From the NCBI GenBank assembly GCA_031268065.1, contig JAIRXX010000029.1, positions 1-6,657 on the forward strand: a DNA stretch of 6,657 bases, given 5' to 3'. Below the pieces are notes generated by a model that worked only from the letters and a program-made list of their open reading frames with translations, was not told the DNA's origin and ran no database searches. Both the position numbers and the translations under genes were made by a program. Below, one piece after another: positions 1 through 6,386 of this stretch (the first letter of the stretch is position 1; each line of letters opens with the position of its first letter). This DNA is from Propionibacteriaceae bacterium. Its GTDB lineage: Bacteria; Actinomycetota; Actinomycetes; Propionibacteriales; Propionibacteriaceae.

Positions 1-412
1 ATGCGAAGCGCGAAAAATAGGCCTCTGAGTAAGTATGAATCAGGATTTATGGATATCAAACGGGTTGATGAGCTTCTGCAATCTCTCGAACGTGTGGCAG
101 AAGATGACGCTGATCAGAATGAGCGGGACGAATATTTGACCTTGTTGGCAGAATTAATTGAAGCTGTAGATGACAATTTTATTGTTCCTGAACCGCAGCC
201 GGGTCGTTTTTCTATTAATTTCGTGCGCGACGTGCCTGAGGGTGAACACACAGATGGCGGCGTGTGGGTTGAAGGGGGATGATTTTCTTGATATCGAGGT
301 GCAGATTCCCTTCCAGATCATTGATTCTATTAACGATGATGATTTATTAGTTGCGGTGTTGTGCCGTTGGTCTGTAGTGGCGTTGCGGGATTGTGAACCA
401 GGACTTGCTTAA
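1..412 (+). pseudogene. Small acidic protein of unknown function, split by a probable +1 frameshift
   Basis: I do not recognise this gene. Frame 1 is open from the window edge (ATG at 1, or the better-looking ATG at 49) to a TGA at 280-282. The first part begins MDIKRVDELLQSLERV, is rich in Asp/Glu and looks helical, then turns strand-like (GRFSINFVRDVPEG). Immediately after, frame 2 continues with similar acidic, low-GC, hydrophobic-patterned sequence (DDFLDIEVQIPFQIIDSIND) to a TAA at 410-412. Removing one G from the five-G run at 274-278 joins the halves without a seam (WVEG then DDFLDIEV), giving about 120 residues from ATG 49. GC is about 47% in both halves, far below the neighbours, which suggests acquired DNA. 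No signal peptide or membrane segment is seen. The frame is open at base 1, so the gene could extend further left. The AGGA at 42-45 is too close to ATG 49 to be a convincing ribosome site. Alternatives are two overlapping small genes (the second from ATG 254, with GAGGG at 239-243) or an assembly error. Confidence 0.5.
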
Positions 413-427
413 TCGCGCCTCTGGTTC
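395..427. terminator. Inverted repeat between convergent genes, possible weak terminator
   Basis: GAACCAG (395-401) and CTGGTTC (421-427) form a perfect 7-bp stem around a 19-base loop. It spans the end of the acidic gene (TAA 410-412) and lies just beyond the mannosidase stop (439-441), between convergent genes, where a bidirectional terminator would be expected. There is no T-run on either strand and the loop is long, so intrinsic termination is doubtful and a chance repeat is possible. Confidence 0.25.
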
Positions 428-438
428 GCCGCTGCGGT

Positions 439-3400
439 TCAGCTGGATCGCCGCAAACCGTCACCTGTGGGACGCACCCGGAGGGTTGCGATTTGGAAGG
501 GTTTCAGCCAGAGCGTGTGGCCAACGTCGGTTTTCCCAAGCGGGCTGAGCGCCGCCGCTTCAGCGCTCGGGCGTTCCAACAGGTCCACTACCACGACTGA
601 CTCTGCGGCGAAGCCCAGTTTGACCAGCGCCTCGCCGCGGCCGCCGACGGACTCGTAGAGCCGGATGATCACATCGCCGCTGCGGTCGTCGGCCAGTTTG
701 ACCGTCTCGATGATCGCGTTGGCGCCGGTCGCCTCGGCCAGCGCATGGACGCCTGCCGCTGGACCGGTGACCCGGCGTACGGGCAGATTCAACCGGTAGC
801 CCTCGGCTATGGCGTCTGGGATTTCGGCGCCGGCCACCAGCGCGTACCGCAGCAGGTGCCTGCCCTGGTCTGTCTCCGGGTCTGGATAGAGCGGTGCCCG
901 CAGCAGGGACAGCCGGACGGTGGTAGTCGGCGTGCCTGTCGCCCCGGCGCCGGGGCGGACGGCTTCATGGCCATAAATCGAGTCGTTCACCAGCGCCACC
1001 GAGTAGCCGGGTTCCCCGACGTGGAACCAGCGTTGCGCGACGACTTCGAAGCGGGCCGCGTCCCAGGGCGTGTTGACGTGGGTAGGGCGTTTGACATGGC
1101 CGAATTGCGTCTCGGCGCTGGAATTCTCTGCCGCCACTGCCAGCGGGAAGGCGACTTTCAAGATGGTCTCCCGCTCGTGCCAGTCTATGGCTAGTTCGCA
1201 GTCCAGCCGCATGCTGCCCGGCTCCAACCAGACGCGCTGAACATAGCTGGACGCGCCATCCTTGCGTTCCACCGCCAGGCCGACCCGGCCATCGGTGAGC
1301 GTGGTGACCGCTGTCGCCCGCCGCAAGTCTCGGCAACCATTGCGGTAATACTCGTCCAAATCCCAGGCGTCGAACCGCGCCGGGTGGTCGGGATGCAGCT
1401 GGAGCAGGTTGGCCGGACCGGCTAGGACTTCCCGTCCGGCGGCGATGTCCCAGACGGAGGCGACAATGCCGTCGGCGTCGATCAAGACCCGAAGCGAGCC
1501 GTTTTCGAGCAGATATCCGGAGCCGGTGGCAGTAAGCTCTGCCTGCCCGCCCACTTGTTCGGCGGCGGCGATGGAGAAGGCCGGGGCTGATGTCGCCACC
1601 GGAGCCGAATTGCAATGGAGTGAAGTCATGGCCGTAGCGCCCGGTGCCCCGGATCGGCAGCCCAACGCCGCCAACGCCTGCCCGATCAGGCCTTCCAAAA
1701 TGTCGCCCAGCGCGGTGTATTCGGCGCGGGCCTCCGCGTTCACCCATGCTATGGAGCTGCCGGGCAAAATGTCGTGGAATTGCAGCAACAGCATCCGCTG
1801 CCAGGCGTCATCCAATTCCTGGTATGGATAGGAGAGTCCGGCACGGATGCTGGCGGTGGCCGACCAGAGTTCGGCCTGGTGCAGCAAATTTTGGACGCGC
1901 CGGTTGCCGGCTTTGATGGCATGATGGGTGGTCAGCGTGCCGCGATGGAATTCGAGGTACATTTCGCCGCGCCAGACCGGGGCGTCGGGATATTCGCTCT
2001 CTGCTTTGGAAAAGAACTCGGCCGGAGATTCGACGGTAACTCGCGGCGAGCCCTCCAGATCGGCCAGCCTGTCCGCCGTCCACAACATCTCCCTGGTAGG
2101 CCCGCCCCCGCCGTCGCCGTAGCCGAAAGGCATCAACGAGCGGTTGGCTGGCCCTAGGTCGGAGAAATTCCGCACCCCGAAAGCCAACTGCTCGCCGGAG
2201 AATTTTGCCGAATAATTGTCGCTGGGCGGGAAATGGGTGAACAGCCGTGAGCCGTCTATCCCCTCCCACCAGAATGTGTGGTGTGGGAAGCGGTTGACCT
2301 GGTTCCAGCTCATTTTCTGGGTGAGCATCCAGCGCATCCCGGCCAGTCTCGCCAGCTGCGGGAGCGCGCCGGAATAGCCGAAGCAGTCCGGCAGCCACAC
2401 CTCTCGCGGTTCCACCTGGAATTCGTCCCAGAAGAAGCGTTTTCCCTGGGTGAATTGCCTAACCAGTGCCTCCCCGCCGGGCATGTTGGTGTCCGGTTCC
2501 ACCCACATGCCGCCCACCGGTATAAACACCCCTTGGGCGACCAATTCCTTGATTCGGGCGAATAGCTGTGGATAGTGGGCCTTAATCCAGGCGTATTGCT
2601 GGGCCGACGAGCAGGCGAATCTGAGGTCAGGGCGGTCATCGGCCAGTGCGGCTACGTTGGAGAAACTGCGTGCGCATTTGCGCACGGTCTCGCGCACCGG
2701 CCACAGCCAGGCCGAGTCGATATGGGCGTGGCCGACGCCGCTGACCAGATGGGCGCTGGCCTCAGCGGGGGAGGCGAGCAGCTCGGCCAAGATCGAACGT
2801 GCCCGCGCTGCCCGATCCGGCGATGTCTCGAAATCGAGCAGGTCGAGCGCCTGCCCGACCCGGTGCCGGATGCGTTCTCGCCGGGGAGCCCCTGGTGGAA
2901 GCTGCGCCTGCAATTCCCATAACACGTCCAGGTCCAAGACGAGTTCGCGCGTCTCCAGGTCCACCAACGCCAGGTCTGCCTGGGTGAATTGGTAAAGCTT
3001 GTCGCCGGGAGTGGTCTGGCGGCTGCCCAGCGGCGTCGGCCCCGATCCGGGGATGATCGGATTCGCGGCGGCCTCTATGTAACAAGCGACACGGGTGCCT
3101 TGGGCGACCGCCGTCAGTGGGATATGACGGTTGCGCGGCTCGATGCCCTTGACCAGCTGGCCCTGCTCGGTGTGGGCAAGTCCCTCGCATTCGAAGCCGG
3201 GGCCGCCGGAGCGGAATCCAAGGTCTACCACCAATTCGACTTCGGCCCCGCGCCAATCCGCTGGGACCTCGCCGGTCAGGCGGAACCAGGTGGTCGACCA
3301 AGCCCGTCCCCAAGCTCCCGGCACGGCGAACGGCTCGAACCGGTTGGCTGTCGCCTGCTCGAAAGGCTCTGGTTCCCCAGCCAGCACGGCGGCGCTCACC

Positions 3401-3513
3401 TGGAGCGGGCGGAATTCCCGATAGACGGCTGCCCGCAGTCCGATGAGCGCTCTGGCCACTCTGCCATCAAGGTCGCTGAGGTGGTGCATAAAGGTATGGT
3501 ATCGTTTCCACAT
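439..3513 (-). CDS. Alpha-mannosidase, glycoside hydrolase family 38 (type 2C1-like)
   Basis: This retaining exo-alpha-mannosidase hydrolyses terminal alpha-mannosyl residues. It has no signal peptide, so it probably acts in the cytoplasm on imported oligosaccharides. At 1024 residues the length is normal for the family. Order: N-terminal beta domain (about 1-250), catalytic GH38 domain from about 255, helical middle domain (about 535-640), C-terminal beta domains (about 650-1024). Motifs seen are GHAHIDSAWLWP (261-272), WLPDCFGYSG (373-382) and LLLQFHDILPGSSI (575-588). By analogy with Golgi mannosidase II, His264, Asp266, Asp376 and His580 are the zinc ligands and Asp376 is the nucleophile; all are present, so it should be active. 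It ends in TGA at 441-439. The start is uncertain: ATG 3513 gives the longest frame, but the ATG at 3489 (MHHLSDLDGR) matches where relatives begin, as I recall them. A -10-like TACCAT lies six bases before 3489, suggesting a leaderless start there. It is divergent from the kinase-aldolase operon, which suggests shared control. Confidence 0.93.
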   Translation of the reverse strand: MWKRYHTFMHHLSDLDGRVARALIGLRAAVYREFRPLQVSAAVLAGEPEPFEQATANRFEPFAVPGAWGRAWSTTWFRLTGEVPADWRGAEVELVVDLGFRSGGPGFECEGLAHTEQGQLVKGIEPRNRHIPLTAVAQGTRVACYIEAAANPIIPGSGPTPLGSRQTTPGDKLYQFTQADLALVDLETRELVLDLDVLWELQAQLPPGAPRRERIRHRVGQALDLLDFETSPDRAARARSILAELLASPAEASAHLVSGVGHAHIDSAWLWPVRETVRKCARSFSNVAALADDRPDLRFACSSAQQYAWIKAHYPQLFARIKELVAQGVFIPVGGMWVEPDTNMPGGEALVRQFTQGKRFFWDEFQVEPREVWLPDCFGYSGALPQLARLAGMRWMLTQKMSWNQVNRFPHHTFWWEGIDGSRLFTHFPPSDNYSAKFSGEQLAFGVRNFSDLGPANRSLMPFGYGDGGGGPTREMLWTADRLADLEGSPRVTVESPAEFFSKAESEYPDAPVWRGEMYLEFHRGTLTTHHAIKAGNRRVQNLLHQAELWSATASIRAGLSYPYQELDDAWQRMLLLQFHDILPGSSIAWVNAEARAEYTALGDILEGLIGQALAALGCRSGAPGATAMTSLHCNSAPVATSAPAFSIAAAEQVGGQAELTATGSGYLLENGSLRVLIDADGIVASVWDIAAGREVLAGPANLLQLHPDHPARFDAWDLDEYYRNGCRDLRRATAVTTLTDGRVGLAVERKDGASSYVQRVWLEPGSMRLDCELAIDWHERETILKVAFPLAVAAENSSAETQFGHVKRPTHVNTPWDAARFEVVAQRWFHVGEPGYSVALVNDSIYGHEAVRPGAGATGTPTTTVRLSLLRAPLYPDPETDQGRHLLRYALVAGAEIPDAIAEGYRLNLPVRRVTGPAAGVHALAEATGANAIIETVKLADDRSGDVIIRLYESVGGRGEALVKLGFAAESVVVVDLLERPSAEAAALSPLGKTDVGHTLWLKPFQIATLRVRPTGDGLRRSS
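3496..3501 (-). promoter_or_regulatory. Candidate -10 element for a leaderless mannosidase transcript
   Basis: On the - strand TACCAT (TAnnnT type) is followed by six bases (ACCTTT) and then the ATG at 3489-3487. This spacing is typical of actinobacterial leaderless mRNAs, where transcription starts at or next to the A of the start codon. No Shine-Dalgarno sequence precedes ATG 3489, which is consistent with a leaderless start. I see no convincing -35 hexamer. Confidence 0.4.
3497..3510. promoter_or_regulatory. Candidate LacI/GalR-family operator
   Basis: TGGTATCGTTTCCA is an imperfect palindrome centred on CG, with 10 of 14 positions symmetric. It resembles LacI/GalR operators of the TGGnAnCGnTnCCA kind that control sugar genes in actinobacteria. 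It overlaps the candidate mannosidase -10, where a bound repressor would block transcription, and lies about 130 bases from the kinase start. If translation really starts at ATG 3513, the same bases encode residues 2-6 of the mannosidase and the match could be chance. No regulator gene is present in the window. Confidence 0.4.
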
Positions 3514-3624
3514 TGGCTGTGAAAGCTCCGCCAGTTCTTCTTAGCTGCTCTTCGGTGTGCAATGCTGATGTGCCGAGTTGGGAGTTTTCAGGTTCCGGTG
3601 CGAGCTGCTGAATGCGGCGCGGCG

Positions 3625-3633
3625 AAGGGAGGG
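3625..3633 (+). promoter_or_regulatory. Ribosome binding site that decides the kinase start
   Basis: AAGGGAGGG contains GGAGG (3628-3632) five bases before a TTG at 3638. It is the only strong Shine-Dalgarno sequence upstream of the conserved DIGTTNTK motif, so it places the kinase start at TTG 3638. The upstream TTG at 3578 has no such site. Confidence 0.65.
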
Positions 3634-5082
3634 CGCTTTGCTTGGTTTTGCCAGGTCGCCCGTCCCCGGTGCTCCGGTCGCACTTGGGCTGGACATCGGC
3701 ACCACCAACACCAAAGCGGTCCTGGTGTCAGCAGGCCCGGAGGTGGAAGTTTTGGCTGTTGCCGCATCCGCGACACCTTCTCCGCGAGCGCTGCCGGGCG
3801 TGCTCGCGGAGCTGTTCGCAGCGGTGTTGGCCGAATGCCCGTCAGCCCGGATCAGCGCGGTGGGGATCGCCTCGATGGCGTAGACCGGAGTCCCACTCGA
3901 CGTCGCCGGACGGCCCATTGGAGATTGGCTGGGATGGAACGCCCGTTTGGCCAATCGGCAGGCAGGGGAGCTGGCCGCCGAGCTTTCGGCGGAGCGGGTC
4001 TTCGCCGCCACTGGTACCCGGCTCACCGCCAAAGCTCCGCTGGCGGTGTGGCGATGGTTGGCTGAGAGCGACCCGGAACGCTGGCGTGCGCTGCGGCATT
4101 GGGCCGGGGTCGCGGATTTGGCCGCCCTCGCGCTGACTGGGGAGTTTTACACCGATCACACTCTGGCTGGCCGCACAGCCGCCTACCGGCTGCCCGGATC
4201 GGGAGAAGGCGCCGCTTCGGCTTTCCCGGCTGGGTTCGACGCCGAGCTGCTCGCCGCTGTGGAGTTGCCCGCCGACCGATTGCCCCAGGTCAGCCACCCA
4301 GGCCAACGGATCCTCGGCAAGACTTTGCCAAAATGGGGTCCGCTGGGCATCCCAGCCGGTGTGCCGGTCTTGGTTGCCGGGCATGACCACGCCGTGGGAG
4401 CATGGGCGGCCGGGGTGCGGAAAGCTGGCCAGTCGGCGGACTCGCTGGGCACCGCCGAGGCGATCTACACCGTTGTCGCAGCTCGGACGGGGATCGATCT
4501 GGTGGAGCTTCGTGCTCAAGGGATGAGCCTGGTGGGTACGTTGGACGGCGATTTCGCACTGTTGGCCGGACATTCCGCAGCCGGGGCGATGGTGTCTTGG
4601 TGGCTGGAGCACCACGCCGGTGAATTGGACGTCGCCGGGTTGGGGGCATTGGCGGCGTCAGTCCAGCCTGATCCGGAATTGATAGTCCTGCCCTACCCCT
4701 TTGGACGGAACGCCCCCGCCCCCGATCCGAATGCGCAGGTGCGGTTGCTCGGCAGGCAGCCGTGGCACTCTGCGGCCGAGGAGGCAGCCGCCGTATTCAA
4801 CGGGCTGGCCCTGCACGCCGCCTGGATGTTGGAAGTGCAGTCTGAACTGGGCGGCGTCCAGCCGGAGGTGACCCTGCTCGGCGGACCCGGATCGACCAAT
4901 CCGGCTTGGTTGGATGCCAAGCTCCGCCACATGCCCGGATTGCGGTATGCAGTCGAGAGCACCGAACCGGTCGCCTGCGGCGCCGCGCTCTTCGCCCTAG
5001 CGGCCACCGGGCAGGCGAGCAGCGTCCTTCCGCGCAGAGAATGGGCCGCCGCCGAGCCCGCCAGCGGGCGGCACGAAGCCCT

Positions 5083-5384
5083 TTGCCGTGCCCGGACGCC
5101 TTATGGAGACATTGCCGACCCATTCGATTCGACTCTGGCGAAAGACGTCTCCATTCCGGAGCACGAGTCGGATTTTGGTGCTCTGCTTTCCATCTCCCAC
5201 GACGGGCTGCAGCTTAGAGATGCCCGCTCGTCAAAGCCTCGCTCCCAAAGAAATGCCGACAGCGACCAGCTGGAAAATCCCACCAGGTGCTCTGGTCCCG
5301 CTGTGCTCCAGCCAGATGCTCTGCAAGGACATGGTGAGCACGAAACTCTGCTCCATAAGCGAAGCCCTGAAAAGCAAGGAATGT
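5083..5384. mobile_element. Probable small inserted element inside the kinase gene, boundaries approximate
   Basis: This segment interrupts the kinase between the codons for RHEAL and AAFIQAAT. GC falls from about 75-80% (4981-5100) to about 56% (5101-5380). A 9-base direct repeat, CGAAGCCCT, occurs at 5074-5082 and 5360-5368. Inverted repeats are present: CTTATGGAG (5100-5108) with CTCCATAAG (5351-5359), and ATGGAGAC (5103-5110) with GTCTCCAT (5147-5154), so the left arm can pair with either partner. GGTGCTCTG occurs twice (5177-5185 and 5286-5294). The kinase frame, a second + frame and one - frame all stay open across it. It encodes no recognisable transposase. It could be a MITE-like or in-frame palindromic element, or a duplicated fragment from elsewhere. 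The direct repeats are not exactly where a clean target duplication restoring the kinase frame would put them. Confidence 0.45.
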
Positions 5385-5422
5385 TAGCGGCTTTCATTCA
5401 AGCGGCGACCTCGCCCGAACCC

Positions 5423-5429
5423 AAGGAGG
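5423..5429 (+). promoter_or_regulatory. Strong ribosome binding site for the aldolase
   Basis: AAGGAGG lies four bases before ATG 5434, inside the last codons of the kinase. It lets the aldolase be translated even if ribosomes stop at the kinase amber codon. Confidence 0.75.
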
Positions 5430-5433
5430 ATTC

Positions 5434-6318
5434 ATGACAGAACCCACGCTCGCGGCGATTGCCCTGCCTGGTGGCGGTTTGGCGATGGTGGCGATGGACC
5501 AGCGCGAATCGTTGGCCACAATGGTGTGCCAAGCCACCGGAAAACGTCCCGAGCATCAGCAATTGGTGGATTTTAAGCTGGCTGTCGCCGGAGCACTCGG
5601 GCCGTTGGCTTCCGGTTTCCTGATCGATGCCTACCACCGGCCCGACGCCGTTGCCGCCTCGCTTCCGCCGACCTGCGGGCTGATTCTTGCCGCAGACGCG
5701 CTCACCCAGGAAGAGGGAGGGCCGGTCATTGAGACCGATTTGGACGAGTCGGTGTTGGCTGAAGGCGCAGACCTCTTCGGAGCGGCAGCTTTGAAACTGT
5801 TGGTCATCTGGCGCCGTGACGGCCAGCGCGAGGCAAGAGTGCGGCTCGCCGCCAGCTTTATCGCCGCCGCCCGTGCTCTCGGCGTGCTCAGCGTGTTGGA
5901 GCCGGTGGTGCGCCCGACTGATGGGGAGTGGGCTACGGGTTCCTGGGATCAAGATGCGGCGATCCGCGAGGCTGCCCGAGAGCTTTCCGCTCTGCATCCG
6001 TCGCTCACCAAAGTGCAGGTGCCGCTGGGCGGGAAAGGCTCGCCGGGGGAGCAATTTGAGGCGTCCAAAGCGCTGGACGCTGTGATCGCAACCCCGTGGG
6101 TGGTGCTCTCCCAAGGCGTCGATCCCGCCGACTACATCCTGGCTGTGGAAGCTGCCTGCAAGGCTGGCGCCAGCGGTTTCCTGGCGGGGCGGGCACTCTG
6201 GTCAGATGTGGTTGGACGCCCGGACACGCTCGTAGGCCTCAATCAAACATCGGTGCCGAGATTGGAACGGTTGGTTGAGATCGTGGATCGCCACGGTCGC
6301 CCTTGGGAGCAACGATGA
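5434..6318 (+). CDS. Class I ketose-1-phosphate aldolase, LacD/YihT family
   Basis: This family uses a Schiff-base lysine to split ketose phosphates into DHAP and an aldehyde in the cytoplasm. The 294 residues match the usual length and follow E. coli YihT (6-deoxy-6-sulfofructose-1-phosphate aldolase), as I recall it, throughout. Shared segments are AMVAMDQRESL (Asp22, Gln23, Arg24), VDFKLAVAGALGPLAS, ALKLLVIWRRD (Lys121), LSVLEPVVRP (Glu156), LTKVQVPLGGKG, PWVVLSQGVD and AGASGFLAGRALWSDVVG (Arg253). Lys193 in LTKVQVP aligns with the catalytic lysine of YihT, so an active aldolase is likely. The substrate could be sulfofructose 1-phosphate, tagatose 1,6-bisphosphate or another ketose 1-phosphate; similarity alone cannot choose. 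The ATG at 5434 overlaps the kinase TGA by 4 bases and has its own AAGGAGG. The TGA overlaps the following ATG in the same way. It appears intact, in contrast to the kinase before it. Confidence 0.9.
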   Translation: MTEPTLAAIALPGGGLAMVAMDQRESLATMVCQATGKRPEHQQLVDFKLAVAGALGPLASGFLIDAYHRPDAVAASLPPTCGLILAADALTQEEGGPVIETDLDESVLAEGADLFGAAALKLLVIWRRDGQREARVRLAASFIAAARALGVLSVLEPVVRPTDGEWATGSWDQDAAIREAARELSALHPSLTKVQVPLGGKGSPGEQFEASKALDAVIATPWVVLSQGVDPADYILAVEAACKAGASGFLAGRALWSDVVGRPDTLVGLNQTSVPRLERLVEIVDRHGRPWEQR

Positions 6319-6386
6319 GCGTGGTAGAGCATCCACCTGGTAACTGGCAGCTGCCTGCCGGGGTCATCGGTTGGAGCCAGCTGTGA
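6315..6386 (+). CDS. 23-codon mini-ORF between aldolase and racemase; coupling peptide or gene remnant
   Basis: ATG 6315 overlaps the aldolase stop (ATGA, 6315-6318) and is preceded by GGGAG (6305-6309) at five bases. The frame reads MSVVEHPPGNWQLPAGVIGW, then SQL, and ends in TGA at 6384-6386, which overlaps the racemase GTG start (GTGA, 6383-6386). Both junctions therefore have the layout of translationally coupled genes. I do not recognise the peptide. It may be the first codons of a gene whose remainder was deleted, a leader that carries ribosomes from aldolase to racemase, or a chance frame in a short spacer. It has no membrane segment. Confidence 0.4.
   Translation: MSVVEHPPGNWQLPAGVIGWSQL
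6373..6376 (+). promoter_or_regulatory. Ribosome binding site for the racemase-family gene
   Basis: GGAG lies six bases before GTG 6383, which supports this GTG over the in-frame TTG at 6371. Confidence 0.55.

Larger units (their letters stand above)
3638..5437 (+). pseudogene. FGGY-family carbohydrate kinase, interrupted by an amber codon and a C-terminal insertion
   Basis: FGGY kinases phosphorylate sugars with ATP; members such as rhamnulokinase and fuculokinase act on ketoses. From TTG 3638, motifs appear in family order: LGLDIGTTNTK (16-26, phosphate binding), AGHDHAVGAW with probable catalytic base Asp250, DSLGTAEAI, and LLGGPGS (413-419, nucleotide binding) followed by EPVACGAALFAL. 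Two lesions are visible. A TAG at 3881-3883 (codon 82) follows GIASMA, where relatives I recall have Glu (SMAE); the same frame continues with TGVPLD, so a GAG-to-TAG change fits. Then about 100 residues (roughly 482-582) unlike any FGGY region sit between RHEAL and AAFIQAATSPEPKE, which look like adjoining parts of a normal C-terminus. Without the insert the length would be about 495, usual for the family; with it, 599. The frame is otherwise intact, so decay is recent, or the stop is a sequencing error or is read through. A 3' fragment could be translated from TTG 3947 but would lack the phosphate-binding motif. The TGA overlaps the aldolase ATG. The substrate is unknown. Confidence 0.85.

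Noticed and set aside
745..2565. Several 90-150 codon + strand frames opposite the mannosidase, and 196-260 codon - strand frames shifted relative to it
   Set aside because: They overlap the GH38 gene, lack family motifs, and have the Arg/Pro/Gly-rich composition of shadow frames in GC-rich DNA.
3780..3811. Perfect 10-bp hairpin, CTCCGCGAGC with GCTCGCGGAG, inside the kinase
   Set aside because: GC-rich hairpins of this size are common in coding DNA of this composition. It has no T-run and lies about 70 bases before the amber codon with no known recoding arrangement.
3881..3883. TAG reassigned to an amino acid in this organism
   Set aside because: One in-frame TAG is much better explained by a point mutation or sequencing error. 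I know of no TAG reassignment in actinobacteria, and absence of TAG stops in so few genes is not evidence.
5398..6114. 238-codon open frame on the - strand opposite the aldolase
   Set aside because: The + strand here has a full-length match to the LacD/YihT family with catalytic residues. The antisense frame is an artefact of GC-rich codon bias and has no recognisable motifs.
5434..6318. Firm assignment to sulfoquinovose breakdown
   Set aside because: The aldolase resembles YihT, but no sulfoquinovosidase, isomerase, sulfolactaldehyde enzyme or sulfonate exporter is visible, and the glycosidase present is a GH38 mannosidase.
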